A stretch of DNA of 64,000 bases. Source: Sphingomonas sp. IC-11 (GTDB lineage Bacteria > Pseudomonadota > Alphaproteobacteria > Sphingomonadales > Sphingomonadaceae). Below the pieces are notes generated by a model. The model saw only the letters and a list, made by a program, of their open reading frames with translations. It searched no databases and was not told where the DNA came from. The position numbers and the translations under genes are program-made. Shown here piece by piece: positions 52,873-61,809 of the stretch; position 1 is the stretch's first letter; each line of letters begins with the position of its first letter. The stretch is taken from contig NZ_JAJNDU010000006.1 in the NCBI RefSeq assembly GCF_021043365.1, positions 85,048 to 149,047 on the forward strand, in the 5' to 3' direction.

Positions 52873-54591
52873 ATGACCGACCAGCCCCCGCCGCCGAACC
52901 TCGCCGATCTGCAGCATTGGACATGGGTGATCGGCCGTGCGCAGCAGATGATGCTGGAACAGGGGCTCGCGATGCTGGACGCCCGGCCGAAGGATGAGGC
53001 GGCCGGCGGGGACGGCGGCGCCGCAAAAACGGGCGACTTCTGGTCCGAAAGCCTGTCGATGTGGCAGCAGTTCCTCGCTGCGAGCGCACCATCCGCGCCG
53101 GTGCCGGAGCCTGGTGGAGGGCGCATCGACAAGCGCTTCACCGCTCCCGCCTGGCACCAGAACCCGCTGTTCGCCTGGATCCGCCAATCCTACCAGTTGC
53201 TCGCCGATCACCTGCTGCGCAGCGTCGACACACTGGAGGGTGTCGACGACACGAAGCGGGGGCAGCTTCGTTTCGCCATGCGCGGCTTCGTGGATGCGAT
53301 CAGCCCGACCAATTTCCCCTTCACCAATCCCGAAGTGATCGAACGCACGCTGCAGACGCGCGGCGAGAATCTGCTGAAGGGCCTGCAGCACATGCTGGCG
53401 GACATCGGTCGCGGGCAAATGACTCACACCCCGCCCGACGCGTTCGAGCTTGGCCGGAACCTTGCCACCACACCGGGCAAGGTGATCCATCGCACGCCCC
53501 TGTTCGAGCTGATCCACTACGCGCCGACGACCAGCGAGGTGCTGGCCATCCCGCTGGTGATCTTCCCGCCGTGGATCAACCGCTTCTACATCCTGGATCT
53601 GACGCCGGAGAAAAGCTTCATCCGATGGTGCCTGGATCAGGGGATCAGCGTCTTCATGGTGTCCTGGAAATCGGCGGATGCATCGATGAAGGATGTCGTC
53701 TGGGCCGACTATATCTCGGCGCAAGTCGAGGCGGTGGACGTGATCCGCGACCTGCTCGCCGTCCCGTCGGTTCACACGATCGGCTATTGCGTCGCGGGCA
53801 CGACCCTTGCCGCCACGCTTGCACTGCTCGCCGCGCGCGGCGAGGCCGCAAAGGTGGCGAGCGCCACCTTCTTCACCGCCCAGGTGGATTTTCGCAGTGC
53901 CGGCGACCTGAAGACCTTCATCAGCGACGAACAATTGCAGCTGCTCGCCTCGCTATCGCCGGAGGGCTATCTCGATGGCCGCTACATGGCCGCGACGTTC
54001 AATCTGCTCCGCGGGCGCGACCTGATCTGGAACTACGTCACCAACAATTACCTGCTCGGCAACGATTACGTTCCCTTCGATCTGCTGCACTGGAACGGAG
54101 ATACCACCAACCTGCCCGTCGGATGGCATCACAGCTATCTGACCGACCTGTATCGTGACAATTTGCTGGTCTCGCCCGGCGCGCTCACGATCGACGGCAC
54201 GCCGCTGGACCTCGGCAAGGTGGACACCCCATGCTTCGTGCAGGCGGGGCGCGAGGATCATATCGCGCCGGCGGAGAGCGTCTGGGAGATCACCCGGCAT
54301 TTCCGAGGTCCGATCGAGTTCGTGCTCGCCGGTTCCGGCCACATCGCCGGAGTCGTAAACCCGCCGTCCGCCGGCAAATATCAATATTGGACCAACACTG
54401 CGCGGGTGGCTTCCTTCACGGAGTTCGTGAGCGGGGCCACCGAGACCAAGGGCAGCTGGTGGCCGCATTGGCTCGCCTGGTTGCGGCGGCAGGGCGAAGC
54501 CACCGTTCCGGCGGACGGCGCCCGGGTGCCCGGCGTTGGCGCGGTACCCGCTCTTGAAGACGCGCCGGGCAGCTACGTGCGGGCGCGATAA
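52873..54591 (+). CDS. phaC: Class I poly(R)-hydroxyalkanoate synthase
   Basis: Polymerises 3-hydroxyacyl-CoA into PHA granules. 572 residues. N-terminal PhaC domain, then the alpha/beta core with the modified lipase box GYCVAGT (catalytic Cys306), the Asp in GREDHIAPAES and the His in GSGHIAGVVNPP. Other blocks: PPWINRFYILDLTPEKSF and VSWKSADASMKD. ATG 52873 has GGAGAGG upstream; ATG 52849 would add eight residues. Phasin gene follows. Confidence 0.95.
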   Translation: MTDQPPPPNLADLQHWTWVIGRAQQMMLEQGLAMLDARPKDEAAGGDGGAAKTGDFWSESLSMWQQFLAASAPSAPVPEPGGGRIDKRFTAPAWHQNPLFAWIRQSYQLLADHLLRSVDTLEGVDDTKRGQLRFAMRGFVDAISPTNFPFTNPEVIERTLQTRGENLLKGLQHMLADIGRGQMTHTPPDAFELGRNLATTPGKVIHRTPLFELIHYAPTTSEVLAIPLVIFPPWINRFYILDLTPEKSFIRWCLDQGISVFMVSWKSADASMKDVVWADYISAQVEAVDVIRDLLAVPSVHTIGYCVAGTTLAATLALLAARGEAAKVASATFFTAQVDFRSAGDLKTFISDEQLQLLASLSPEGYLDGRYMAATFNLLRGRDLIWNYVTNNYLLGNDYVPFDLLHWNGDTTNLPVGWHHSYLTDLYRDNLLVSPGALTIDGTPLDLGKVDTPCFVQAGREDHIAPAESVWEITRHFRGPIEFVLAGSGHIAGVVNPPSAGKYQYWTNTARVASFTEFVSGATETKGSWWPHWLAWLRRQGEATVPADGARVPGVGAVPALEDAPGSYVRAR

Positions 54592-54599
54592 CTACCGTC

Positions 54600-54661
54600 A
54601 TGCTGCACCGCACAATGTGCTTGAACAATAGCTTGGCGCATATTATTTTGCACCGCAGCAT
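54600..54661 (+). promoter_or_regulatory. Phasin promoter flanked by TGC-rich inverted boxes (possible PhaR sites)
   Basis: Box ATGCTGCACCGCA (54600-54612) and box TGCACCGCAGCAT (54649-54661) form an inverted pair with half-sites CTGC-N3-GCA and TGC-N3-GCAG. PhaR repressors of PHA-storing alphaproteobacteria are known to bind TGC-rich CTGC/GCAG sites before phasin genes. Between them lie TTGAAC (54621-54626), 17 bases, and TATTTT (54644-54649), a sigma70-like promoter whose -10 end touches the second box. No phaR gene is in the window. Confidence 0.5.
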
Positions 54662-54696
54662 ACCAGCATAAGGCGGCAGGCGATTATCCCGCACGA

Positions 54697-54730
54697 GACC
54701 GCCCCTAACGAACGCCCTGCAGGGGCGGTC
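54697..54730 (+). promoter_or_regulatory. Hairpin in phasin leader
   Basis: Ten-base perfect stem GACCGCCCCT (54697-54706) with AGGGGCGGTC (54721-54730), 14-base loop. It ends 21 bases before the phasin ATG, just before the AAGGA SD. It lies downstream of the predicted promoter, so it would be in the phasin mRNA; a role as phaC terminator is the alternative. Confidence 0.45.
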
Positions 54731-54751
54731 CGCAGCGCGAAGGAACGGATA

Positions 54752-55189
54752 ATGGTCGAAGCATTTCAGTCGATGACCGAACAGACGAAGGCGATCTTCG
54801 CTCAGGCGAACGAGCGTGCCAAGGCGCAGATGGAACAGAGCGCCAAGGCGTTCGAGGATATGAACGCCTTCCAGAAGGCGAACCTTGAAGCCGTGGTTGA
54901 ATCCTCGAAGATCGCTGCCAAGGGCTTCGAGCAGATGGGGCAGAACGCCGCCAGCTATCTCAAGACCTCTTATGAAAGCGCGACCGGCGCGTTCCGCCTG
55001 CTGAGCGGCGTCAAGTCGCCAGCCGAGCTGTTCCAGCTGCAGAGCGACTTCGCTCGCGCGTCGTTCGATGCCTTTGTTGCCGAAACCTCACGCTCCACCG
55101 AGACGGCGCTGAAGCTGGCCGGCGAGATCGCCCAGCCGATCTCCAACCGCGTCGCCCTGGCGGTCGAGAAGGCAAAGACCGCCGCCTGA
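54752..55189 (+). CDS. phaP: Phasin family protein
   Basis: A 145-residue amphipathic helical PHA-granule coat protein. AFQKANLEAVVESSKIAAKG and SPAELFQLQSDFARASFDAF are typical phasin_2-type segments. Cytoplasmic, at the granule surface. Next to phaC and with its own predicted promoter. ATG 54752 follows AAGGAACGGATA. Confidence 0.92.
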   Translation: MVEAFQSMTEQTKAIFAQANERAKAQMEQSAKAFEDMNAFQKANLEAVVESSKIAAKGFEQMGQNAASYLKTSYESATGAFRLLSGVKSPAELFQLQSDFARASFDAFVAETSRSTETALKLAGEIAQPISNRVALAVEKAKTAA

Positions 55190-55213
55190 GCGGCATCTGA
55201 TTTCAGAAGCTCT

Positions 55214-55294
55214 GTCACCCCGGATCTGATCGGGGGTCCCGCTCCTTTCGCCACGGCGGAGGTGAGCGGGACTCCAGCTCAGGCCCGGGGTGAC
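55214..55294. repeat. GTCACCCC-type inverted repeat after phasin
   Basis: Arms 55214-55243 (GTCACCCCGGATCTG...) and 55265-55294 (...GCCCGGGGTGAC) are imperfect reverse complements, about 23 of 30. The start differs from the GTCATCCCC elements, so it is a second type. It begins 25 bases after the phasin stop and may terminate it. The rest of the gap to 55594 has no convincing gene; an 11-base C run lies at 55569-55579. Confidence 0.7.
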
Positions 55295-55594
55295 GTTCGT
55301 TCGGGCATGGCGTCTATGGTGGCCTCTCGCCGCGACCCGGGCGCCTTTCGCTTCCATGCTCGAGGACGCCCGCGTCGCGGGTCTGAGATCCCCGGGGCGC
55401 CCGACGGCAGTAGCACTAGATGCAGGTGCTTCAGTCGCGAACGCGACGGCCCTGCCCCCCGTACGCCTCTACGGCATACCCGAAGCATCCCAGACATCGC
55501 GGACGAGCTTTAACAGGATCCGTTCGAGGTCAGCGGGCCGACGGTACTTGGCCACGCGACGCGACCCGCCCCCCCCCCCGCACCGCAAACGAGA

Positions 55595-55624
55595 AAGGGC
55601 CCCGGCATCGCTGCCGGGGCCCTT
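55595..55624 (-). terminator. Terminator of pnp
   Basis: Perfect 11-base stem GGGCCCCGGCA (55597-55607) with TGCCGGGGCCC (55612-55622), tetraloop TCGC on the plus strand, extended by two A-T pairs. On the minus strand it is followed by TTTCTCGTTT. It lies 28 bases past the pnp stop. Confidence 0.8.
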
Positions 55625-55652
55625 CCTGTATCACCCGAAGGCGACGGATCGC

Positions 55653-57995
55653 TTAGTCGCGATCGCGGTCGCCGGTCAGGAACGCCGGGGCGAACTCGGG
55701 CGCGGGGCCGTCATCGTTGCCACCGCCGTTGCCGCCTTCCGAACGCTCGCGGCGCGGGCCACGGTCACGGCGCGGGCCGCGATCGCCGCCACGGTCACCA
55801 CCGCGACCACCACGGTCGCCGCCGCCATCACGACGCGGACCACGGTCACCACGCGGCTCGCGCGGTTCGCGCGCCGGACGGGTGTCTTCCAGCTCGGCGC
55901 CGGTCTCCTGGTCGACGACGCGCATCGACAGGCGAACCTTGCCGCGCGGATCGATCTCGAGGACCTTGACCTTCACTTCCTGGCCTTCGGACACGACGTC
56001 GGTCGGCTTCTCGACGCGCTCGTTCTTCATTTCGGAGACGTGGACGAGGCCGTCCTTGCCACCCATGAAGTTCACGAACGCACCGAAATCGACGATGTTG
56101 ACGACCTTGCCGGTGTAGATCTTGCCGACCTCGGCCTCTTCGACGATGCCCTTGATCCAGTTGATCGCGGCTTCGATCTGCGAGTGATCGGACGAGCTGA
56201 TCTTCACCACGCCCTCGTCGTCGATGTCGACCTTGGCGCCGGTGGTGGCGACGATCTCGCGGATCACCTTGCCGCCGGTGCCGATGATGTCGCGGATCTT
56301 CGACTTGTCGACCGTGATCGTCTCGATGCGCGGTGCGTGCGCGCTGAGCTCGGTGCGGGTTTCACCCAGCGCCTTGTTCATCTCGCCCAGGATGTGCGCC
56401 CGGCCTTCCTTGGCCTGGTGCAGTGCCGCCTCGAAGATCTCCTTGGTGATGCCGGCGATCTTGATGTCCATCTGCATCGTGGTGATGCCTTCGGACGTGC
56501 CAGCCACCTTGAAGTCCATGTCGCCCAGGTGATCCTCGTCACCCAGGATGTCGGACAGGATCGCGAAATCCTTGCCTTCCAGGATCAGGCCCATCGCGAT
56601 GCCGGACACCGGACGCTTGATCGGCACGCCGGCGTCCATGAGGGCCAGCGAACCGCCGCACACCGACGCCATCGACGACGAGCCGTTGGACTCGGTGATG
56701 TCGCTGGTCAGACGGATCGTGTACGGGAACTCTTCCTTCGACGGCAGCACCGGGTGCAGCGCACGCCACGCCAGCTTGCCATGGCCAACCTCGCGGCGGC
56801 CCGGCGCGCCGAAGCGGCCCACTTCACCGACCGAATACGGCGGGAAGTTATAGTGCAGCATGAAATGCTGGTACGACAGGCCGTTCAGGCCGTCGATCAT
56901 CTGCTCCGCGTCGCGGGTGCCAAGCGTCGCGGTTGCGATCGTCTGGGTTTCGCCACGCGTGAACAGTGCCGAGCCATGCGCACGCGGCAGGAAGTGCGTC
57001 TCCGCCTCGATCGGGCGGATCTGCGTGGTGGTGCGGCCGTCGATGCGCTTGCCGTCCTTCAGGATCGCCTGACGGACGATGTTCGCCTCCAGCTTCTTCA
57101 CCAGCTTCAGCGTGCCGAGATACTGGGCGGGATCGCTTTCCTTGAGGTCAGCGAACGCCTCACGCGCCTTGGCGCGCGCCTCGTTCAGCGCGTTCTGGCG
57201 CTGCTGCTTGTCGGTCAGCTTGTAGGCGGCGGCGATATCCTTGCCGATCGCCTTGTCGAGCTTCTTCATGGTCGCCGACTTGTCGTCGACCGGCGCCAGC
57301 TCCCACGGATCCTTGGCGGCCTGCTCGGCAAGCTTCACGATCGCCTTGACCACTTCACGGCATGCGTCGTGCGCGAACAGCACGGCACCCAGCATGATCT
57401 CTTCCGACAGCTCCTTGGCTTCGGATTCAACCATCATCACCGCGTCGTAGGTAGCGGCGACGACCAGGTCGAGCTGACCCTCTTCGACCTGCTTGTCGGT
57501 CGGGTTGAGGATATACTCGCCATCGACATAGCCGACGCGCGCGGCGCCGATCGGGCCCATGAACGGCACGCCCGAGATGGTGAGCGCGGCAGAAGCGGCG
57601 ACCATCGAGAGGATGTCGGGCTCGTTCTCGCCGTCATAGCTCAGCACCTGAGCGATGGCGTTGATCTCGTTGTAGAAGCCTTCCGGGAACAGCGGGCGGA
57701 TCGGGCGATCGATCAGACGCGAAACCAGCGTCTCCTTTTCGGTCGCGCCACGCTCACGCTTGAAGAAGCCACCCGGGATACGACCGGCGGCGGAAAACTT
57801 TTCCTGATAGTGGACAGTGAGCGGGAAGAAATCCTGCCCTTCCTTGACCGTCTTGGCAGCGGTCACGGCGCACAGCACCACCGTTTCGCCGAGCGTCGCG
57901 ATGACCGCGCCGTCAGCCTGGCGGGCAACCTTGCCCGTCTCGAGCGTCAGGGTCTTGCCGCCCCACTCGATGCTTACCGTTTTCTTGTCGAACAT
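55653..57995 (-). CDS. pnp: Polynucleotide phosphorylase
   Basis: 3'-5' phosphorolytic exoribonuclease, part of the degradosome or acting alone. 780 residues: two RNase PH domains joined by an all-alpha linker ([17 protein letters not shown] and [12 protein letters not shown]), then KH ([15 protein letters not shown]) and S1 ([20 protein letters not shown]). The tail from about residue 705 is unusual: RGD/GGDRGG/RR repeats, highly basic and disordered. Downstream of rpsO. Confidence 0.97.
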   Translation of the reverse strand: MFDKKTVSIEWGGKTLTLETGKVARQADGAVIATLGETVVLCAVTAAKTVKEGQDFFPLTVHYQEKFSAAGRIPGGFFKRERGATEKETLVSRLIDRPIRPLFPEGFYNEINAIAQVLSYDGENEPDILSMVAASAALTISGVPFMGPIGAARVGYVDGEYILNPTDKQVEEGQLDLVVAATYDAVMMVESEAKELSEEIMLGAVLFAHDACREVVKAIVKLAEQAAKDPWELAPVDDKSATMKKLDKAIGKDIAAAYKLTDKQQRQNALNEARAKAREAFADLKESDPAQYLGTLKLVKKLEANIVRQAILKDGKRIDGRTTTQIRPIEAETHFLPRAHGSALFTRGETQTIATATLGTRDAEQMIDGLNGLSYQHFMLHYNFPPYSVGEVGRFGAPGRREVGHGKLAWRALHPVLPSKEEFPYTIRLTSDITESNGSSSMASVCGGSLALMDAGVPIKRPVSGIAMGLILEGKDFAILSDILGDEDHLGDMDFKVAGTSEGITTMQMDIKIAGITKEIFEAALHQAKEGRAHILGEMNKALGETRTELSAHAPRIETITVDKSKIRDIIGTGGKVIREIVATTGAKVDIDDEGVVKISSSDHSQIEAAINWIKGIVEEAEVGKIYTGKVVNIVDFGAFVNFMGGKDGLVHVSEMKNERVEKPTDVVSEGQEVKVKVLEIDPRGKVRLSMRVVDQETGAELEDTRPAREPREPRGDRGPRRDGGGDRGGRGGDRGGDRGPRRDRGPRRERSEGGNGGGNDDGPAPEFAPAFLTGDRDRD

Positions 57996-58123
57996 TTCGT
58001 TTCCTTCACTCCGGCCGCCCTATGCAGCCGGGGCCTGCTTGAGCCAGTCTTGGCTCGTGCCAGTCGGGCCTTATTGCCCGCTGGCGTTGGACGCTCGCGT
58101 CACACGCAAAGCGCATATGCGAG

Positions 58124-58146
58124 AAGGGCGCCGCGAGGGCGCCCTT
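58124..58146 (-). terminator. Hairpin between rpsO and pnp
   Basis: Nine-base perfect stem AAGGGCGCC (58124-58132) with GGCGCCCTT (58138-58146), loop GCGAG, seven bases past the rpsO stop on the minus strand. In E. coli an attenuating terminator and an RNase III site lie at the same place; partial read-through into pnp is likely. Confidence 0.65.
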
Positions 58147-58152
58147 CCGTTA

Positions 58153-58422
58153 TTACTTGCGAAGACCGAGCTTCGCGATGAGGGCGAGGTAGCGATCCCC
58201 GTCCTTCTTGCGGAGATAGTCGAGAAGCGAACGACGCTTGTTGACCATCATCAGAAGGCCGCGACGAGAATGGTTGTCCTTGGCGTGGCCCTTGAAGTGC
58301 TCGGTCAGGTTCCGGATCCGCTCGGTCAGGATCGCGACCTGGACTTCCGGCGAACCGGTGTCGCCTTCGGCGCGGGCGTGATCCTTGATGAGTTCCTGGC
58401 GGCGTTCCGCAGTGATCGACAT
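58153..58422 (-). CDS. rpsO: 30S ribosomal protein S15
   Basis: 89 residues, full length: [36 protein letters not shown], [19 protein letters not shown] and [12 protein letters not shown]. Binds 16S rRNA central domain. Starts 19 bases after the truB stop. The open frame upstream of 58422 is not S15. Confidence 0.97.
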   Translation of the reverse strand: MSITAERRQELIKDHARAEGDTGSPEVQVAILTERIRNLTEHFKGHAKDNHSRRGLLMMVNKRRSLLDYLRKKDGDRYLALIAKLGLRK

Positions 58423-58441
58423 GTGTTTTCCTTCGACATCT

Positions 58442-59335
58442 TTATAGGTTGAAGCCGCGGACGACACGACCCTCGCGGGCCTGGACCTCGATCAGCGCCA
58501 CCGGCACATCGTGCAGGCAGGCAAAATACTGGCCATCGTCGGCAACGATCCCGGCCAGAACACGCCCCTGGCGGAGCGCCCCTGCCTGGTCGGGCGTGAG
58601 GGATAGAGCCGGGATGTCGTCCAGCCCCGCCCTCAACGGCAGGAGAATATGTTCAAGGGTGCGCCCCTTAGCGGCTTCGCTCAAATTGTCCAGCGATATC
58701 GCCTGCGAAAGGCCGAACGGCCCCGCCTTCGTCCGTCTGAGATAGGTGACATGGCCTACCGTTCCAAGGGCCAGCGCAATGTCGCGCGCCAGGCTGCGGA
58801 TATAAGTGCCCTTGGAGACATGCGCGCTCAGCGTCGCCTCTTCCAGCGCCCCCGCCTCCGCCGCTTGGGCCAGGCTGAGCGAAAACACCGTCACCGCGCG
58901 CGTCTTGAGCACCACCTCCTCGCCCGCCCGCGCCAGATCATAGGCCCGCTGCCCGTCGACCTTCAGCGCTGAAAATGCCGGCGGCATCTGCTCGATCGGC
59001 CCGGTGAAGTCCGCCAGCACGGCGGCCAGCGCATCGCGCGTCGGGCGCACGTCGCTGGTCGCGATCACCTTCCCCTCGGAGTCCAGCGTGTCGGTCTGCT
59101 CGCCGAAGCGGATGGTGAAATCATACACCTTGTCGCTGTCGAGCATCCGCCCGGCGAGCTTCGTCGCCTCCCCCAGCGCAATCGGCAGGACGCCCGACGC
59201 CAGCGGGTCCAGCGTGCCGCCATGACCCACCTTCGCCTTGCCATATCCGCCCTCGCGCAGCGCGCGCTTCACCGCGCTCACGCCCTGCGTCGATCCAAGC
59301 CCCAGCGGCTTGTCGAGGATCAGCCATCCATGCAT
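58442..59335 (-). CDS. truB: tRNA pseudouridine(55) synthase
   Basis: Makes the universal pseudouridine-55 in tRNA T-arms. 297 residues: [20 protein letters not shown], the catalytic Asp in [20 protein letters not shown], [22 protein letters not shown] and [17 protein letters not shown] block. ATG 59335 (MHGW) is the family start; the 664-codon open frame extends upstream only because of GC-rich shadow sequence. Confidence 0.96.
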   Translation of the reverse strand: MHGWLILDKPLGLGSTQGVSAVKRALREGGYGKAKVGHGGTLDPLASGVLPIALGEATKLAGRMLDSDKVYDFTIRFGEQTDTLDSEGKVIATSDVRPTRDALAAVLADFTGPIEQMPPAFSALKVDGQRAYDLARAGEEVVLKTRAVTVFSLSLAQAAEAGALEEATLSAHVSKGTYIRSLARDIALALGTVGHVTYLRRTKAGPFGLSQAISLDNLSEAAKGRTLEHILLPLRAGLDDIPALSLTPDQAGALRQGRVLAGIVADDGQYFACLHDVPVALIEVQAREGRVVRGFNL

Positions 59336-59346
59336 GTCGGGGGTCC

Positions 59347-60033
59347 TCAGGCGAACAGCTGCGCAAAGGCGAGATATTGGCGCACCAGCCAGTCGGCAGG
59401 CGGCCCGACGATCTTGCCCACGATGCTCGCAGTCGGCCAGATCATCGGCACCACCACCAGCAACACGATGATCAGCGGGAAGCCGAAGCGCGCCAGCTTC
59501 GCCCATTCCACCGCCAGCCGCCGCGGCAGCACGCCCTCCACCACATGGCCGCCATCGAACGGCGGCAGCGGCAAGAGGTTGAACACCGCGAGGAAGATGT
59601 TGATCAGCAGGAAGTTGACGAGGTTGGCGAAGACGAACTGGCTCGCGCCCTCGGGCGGCCCGCTCATCTGCCCATAAAGGACACCGATCGCGATCGCCGC
59701 GATCCCGGCCAGCAGGAAGTTCATCCCTGGCCCCGCCAGCGCCACCGCCACCATGCCCCAGCGTGGGTTGCGCAGCCGCCGCGCATCCACCGGCACCGGC
59801 TTGGCCCATCCGAACACCGGCGCCTTGGCGAGCGCGAGGCCCAGCGGCAGTATGACTGTTCCGATCGGGTCGACATGGCGGATCGGGTTGAACGACAGCC
59901 GGTTGAGCTGCGCCGCGGTGGGATCGCCCAGCGCACGCGCCATCAGGCCATGCGCCACCTCGTGAAAGACGATCGCGATGATCAGCGGGATGATCCACAC
60001 CGCCGCGGCGTAGATGGGATTGTCGGGTGTCAT
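59347..60033 (-). CDS. Site-2 protease family membrane metalloprotease
   Basis: A 228-residue intramembrane protease, S2P/M50 (FtsH-independent small type). The zinc motif HEVAHG starts at His24, and the third ligand is in NLLPLPPFDGGHV. About six hydrophobic helices. Substrate unknown. It starts 51 bases after the tdk stop and ends 11 bases before truB. Confidence 0.9.
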   Translation of the reverse strand: MTPDNPIYAAAVWIIPLIIAIVFHEVAHGLMARALGDPTAAQLNRLSFNPIRHVDPIGTVILPLGLALAKAPVFGWAKPVPVDARRLRNPRWGMVAVALAGPGMNFLLAGIAAIAIGVLYGQMSGPPEGASQFVFANLVNFLLINIFLAVFNLLPLPPFDGGHVVEGVLPRRLAVEWAKLARFGFPLIIVLLVVVPMIWPTASIVGKIVGPPADWLVRQYLAFAQLFA

Positions 60034-60084
60034 GATGCCGGCGAGATAGGGGGGCGGGCGAGCGAGCGCCAGCGCTCCCGCACG

Positions 60085-60681
60085 TCATGCGTTGCCGGTG
60101 GCACCCCGCTCCAGCGCCGCGGTGAAATGCCGCCGGCATAGCGCGACATAGCGGTCGTTGCCGCCGATCACCGTCTGCGCCCCCGCCGCCACCGGCCGTC
60201 CCTCGGCGTCGACGCGCAGATTCATCGTCGCCTTGCGGCCGCATTCGCAGACCGACTTTATTTCGATCAGCGCATCCGCCAGCGCCAGCAGCCGCGCGGA
60301 CCCTTCGAACAGCGCGCCCTGGAAATCGGTGCGCAGGCCATAAGCCAGCACCGGGATGCCATCGACATCCGCCAGCCGCGCCAGCTGGTCGACCTGCGCC
60401 GCAGTCAGAAACTGCGCCTCGTCCACCAGCACGCACGCCACCGTTTCCTCGGCGTGGCGGTCGAGCACGCAGGCGGCGATGTTGGTGCTCGCGTCGAACA
60501 TCGTCGCCGGCGCCGACAGGCCAATCCGCGAGGTGATCGTGCCCGCCGCAAAGCGATCGTCGATCGCCGCGGTGAACAGCATCGTCGCCATACCGCGCTC
60601 GCGATAGTTGAAATCGGCCTGCAACAGGTTGGTCGATTTCCCCGCGTTCATGCTGGCATAATAGAAATAGAGCTTGGCCAT
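60085..60681 (-). CDS. tdk: Thymidine kinase (type II)
   Basis: Phosphorylates thymidine and deoxyuridine. 198 residues: P-loop MNAGKST (residues 11-17), Walker-B-like VDEAQFL, the lasso/zinc region CECGRKATMNLR and CRRHF, and GLRTDFQGALFEGS. Normal length for the bacterial/vaccinia-type enzyme. ATG 60681 is the family start (MAKLYFYY). Divergent from the DUF4126 gene. Confidence 0.95.
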   Translation of the reverse strand: MAKLYFYYASMNAGKSTNLLQADFNYRERGMATMLFTAAIDDRFAAGTITSRIGLSAPATMFDASTNIAACVLDRHAEETVACVLVDEAQFLTAAQVDQLARLADVDGIPVLAYGLRTDFQGALFEGSARLLALADALIEIKSVCECGRKATMNLRVDAEGRPVAAGAQTVIGGNDRYVALCRRHFTAALERGATGNA

Positions 60682-60807
60682 CCCCTTGCTGTTCCCGATC
60701 GGCGCGCGCCGCGCCACTGTTTTCCTCTCGCCCCGTTTTCCTGCACCCTCGCGGATACGAAGCCGCCGCCAGCGATTGTTCGCGCGAACCACACGAGGAA
60801 TTCGCCG

Positions 60808-61272
60808 ATGCTTCGTTCCTACCTCATCGGGCTGGCCGCTGGTCAACGCGGGATCGTGCCGCTCGCGGCGCTCGCCGCCGCCGGCCGTCGCGGCGCGCTG
60901 CCCGACGACATGCCGCTCGCCAAATTGTTCAAGAACCCGCTGATCGCCTGGGGCGCCGTCGCCTTCAGCGCCGCGGAAATGGCCGGCGACAAGCAGAAGA
61001 CCGCGCCCGACCGGATCGTGCCGATCGGCCTTGCGGTGCGCAGCGTCACCTCGGCCTATGCCGGTGCGGCCCTCGCGCCCAAGGGGCAGCGCGTGACCGG
61101 CGCCGCCGTCGCGCTCGGCACTGCGCTCGCCAGTTCCTATGTCGGGTGGCGCATCCGCATGGCCGCGCTGCGCCGCTACGGCCAGACCGCGAGCGGCTTC
61201 TTCGAGGATGCGCTGGTGCTCGCCACCGGCGTCGCCGCGGCCGACCCGCGCCTCGTCAAGCGCGCCGCCTGA
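60808..61272 (+). CDS. DUF4126-like membrane protein
   Basis: A 154-residue hydrophobic protein starting MLRSYLIGLAAGQRGIVPLA, with the E-x4-DK pattern (AAEMAGDKQKTAPDRIVP) that I associate with DUF4126, and several predicted helices. Function unknown. ATG 60808 has GAGGAA upstream. It points the opposite way to all surrounding translation genes. Confidence 0.7.
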   Translation: MLRSYLIGLAAGQRGIVPLAALAAAGRRGALPDDMPLAKLFKNPLIAWGAVAFSAAEMAGDKQKTAPDRIVPIGLAVRSVTSAYAGAALAPKGQRVTGAAVALGTALASSYVGWRIRMAALRRYGQTASGFFEDALVLATGVAAADPRLVKRAA

Positions 61273-61349
61273 CGAGCACCGGGACACCCGCCGGGTGCCG
61301 CAATCTACGGCACCGGCGCACGACCAGGGTTCAACAGTGCAGAACGGGA

Positions 61350-61370
61350 ATGCCGGCCCAGGGCCGGTAT
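61350..61370. terminator. Convergent terminator-like hairpin
   Basis: ATGCCGGC (61350-61357) pairs with GCCGGTAT (61363-61370), one G-U pair, loop CCAGG, between the convergent DUF4126 and rbfA genes. Confidence 0.5.
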
Positions 61371-61378
61371 GACGGTGC

Positions 61379-61768
61379 TTACTCGCCCTCGCCCAGGTCG
61401 CGCGCCACCGCGGGCGAGCGCAGCAACTGGTCGATGTGGCTGCCCTCGTCGAAACTCTCGTCGCTCAGGAACTTGAGGCGGGCGGCATATTTCATCTTCA
61501 CCCGCCGTGCGACCTCGCGCTGGAGGTAAGCGGTGTTGGTGCGCAGCGCCTTCAGCACCGCTTCCTCGTCCTTGCCCAGCAGCGGCTTCACGAACACCGT
61601 CGCGTGGCGCAGATCGGGCGACATGCGCACTTCGGTGATGCTCACCATGTGCGATGCCAGCACGTCGTCATGCACGTCGCCGCGCTGCAGGATCTCGGAC
61701 AGCACGTGACGCACCTGCTCGCCAACGCGCAGGGTACGGACGGATTTTTCTGGTTGATCGGTCATCAT
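61379..61768 (-). CDS. rbfA: 30S ribosome-binding factor A
   Basis: A 129-residue KH-fold factor for late 30S maturation. [22 protein letters not shown], then [19 protein letters not shown] and [27 protein letters not shown] 61768, preceded by GAGGGGAG. Follows infB by 41 bases. Confidence 0.95.
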   Translation of the reverse strand: MMTDQPEKSVRTLRVGEQVRHVLSEILQRGDVHDDVLASHMVSITEVRMSPDLRHATVFVKPLLGKDEEAVLKALRTNTAYLQREVARRVKMKYAARLKFLSDESFDEGSHIDQLLRSPAVARDLGEGE

Positions 61769-61809
61769 GAGACTCCCCTCTCCCCGCATGGGGGAGAGGG
61801 TTCATGTCC

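Noticed and set aside
55290..58181. 963-codon open frame on the plus strand opposite pnp
   Set aside because: Shadow of the pnp coding strand in GC-rich DNA; translation has no domain pattern, no ribosome site, and pnp is unmistakable.
59336..60436. Upstream extension of the truB frame to 664 codons
   Set aside because: The extension lies antiparallel in a shifted frame over the site-2 protease and tdk genes and is Ala/Gly/Arg-rich noise; TruB starts with MHGW at 59335.
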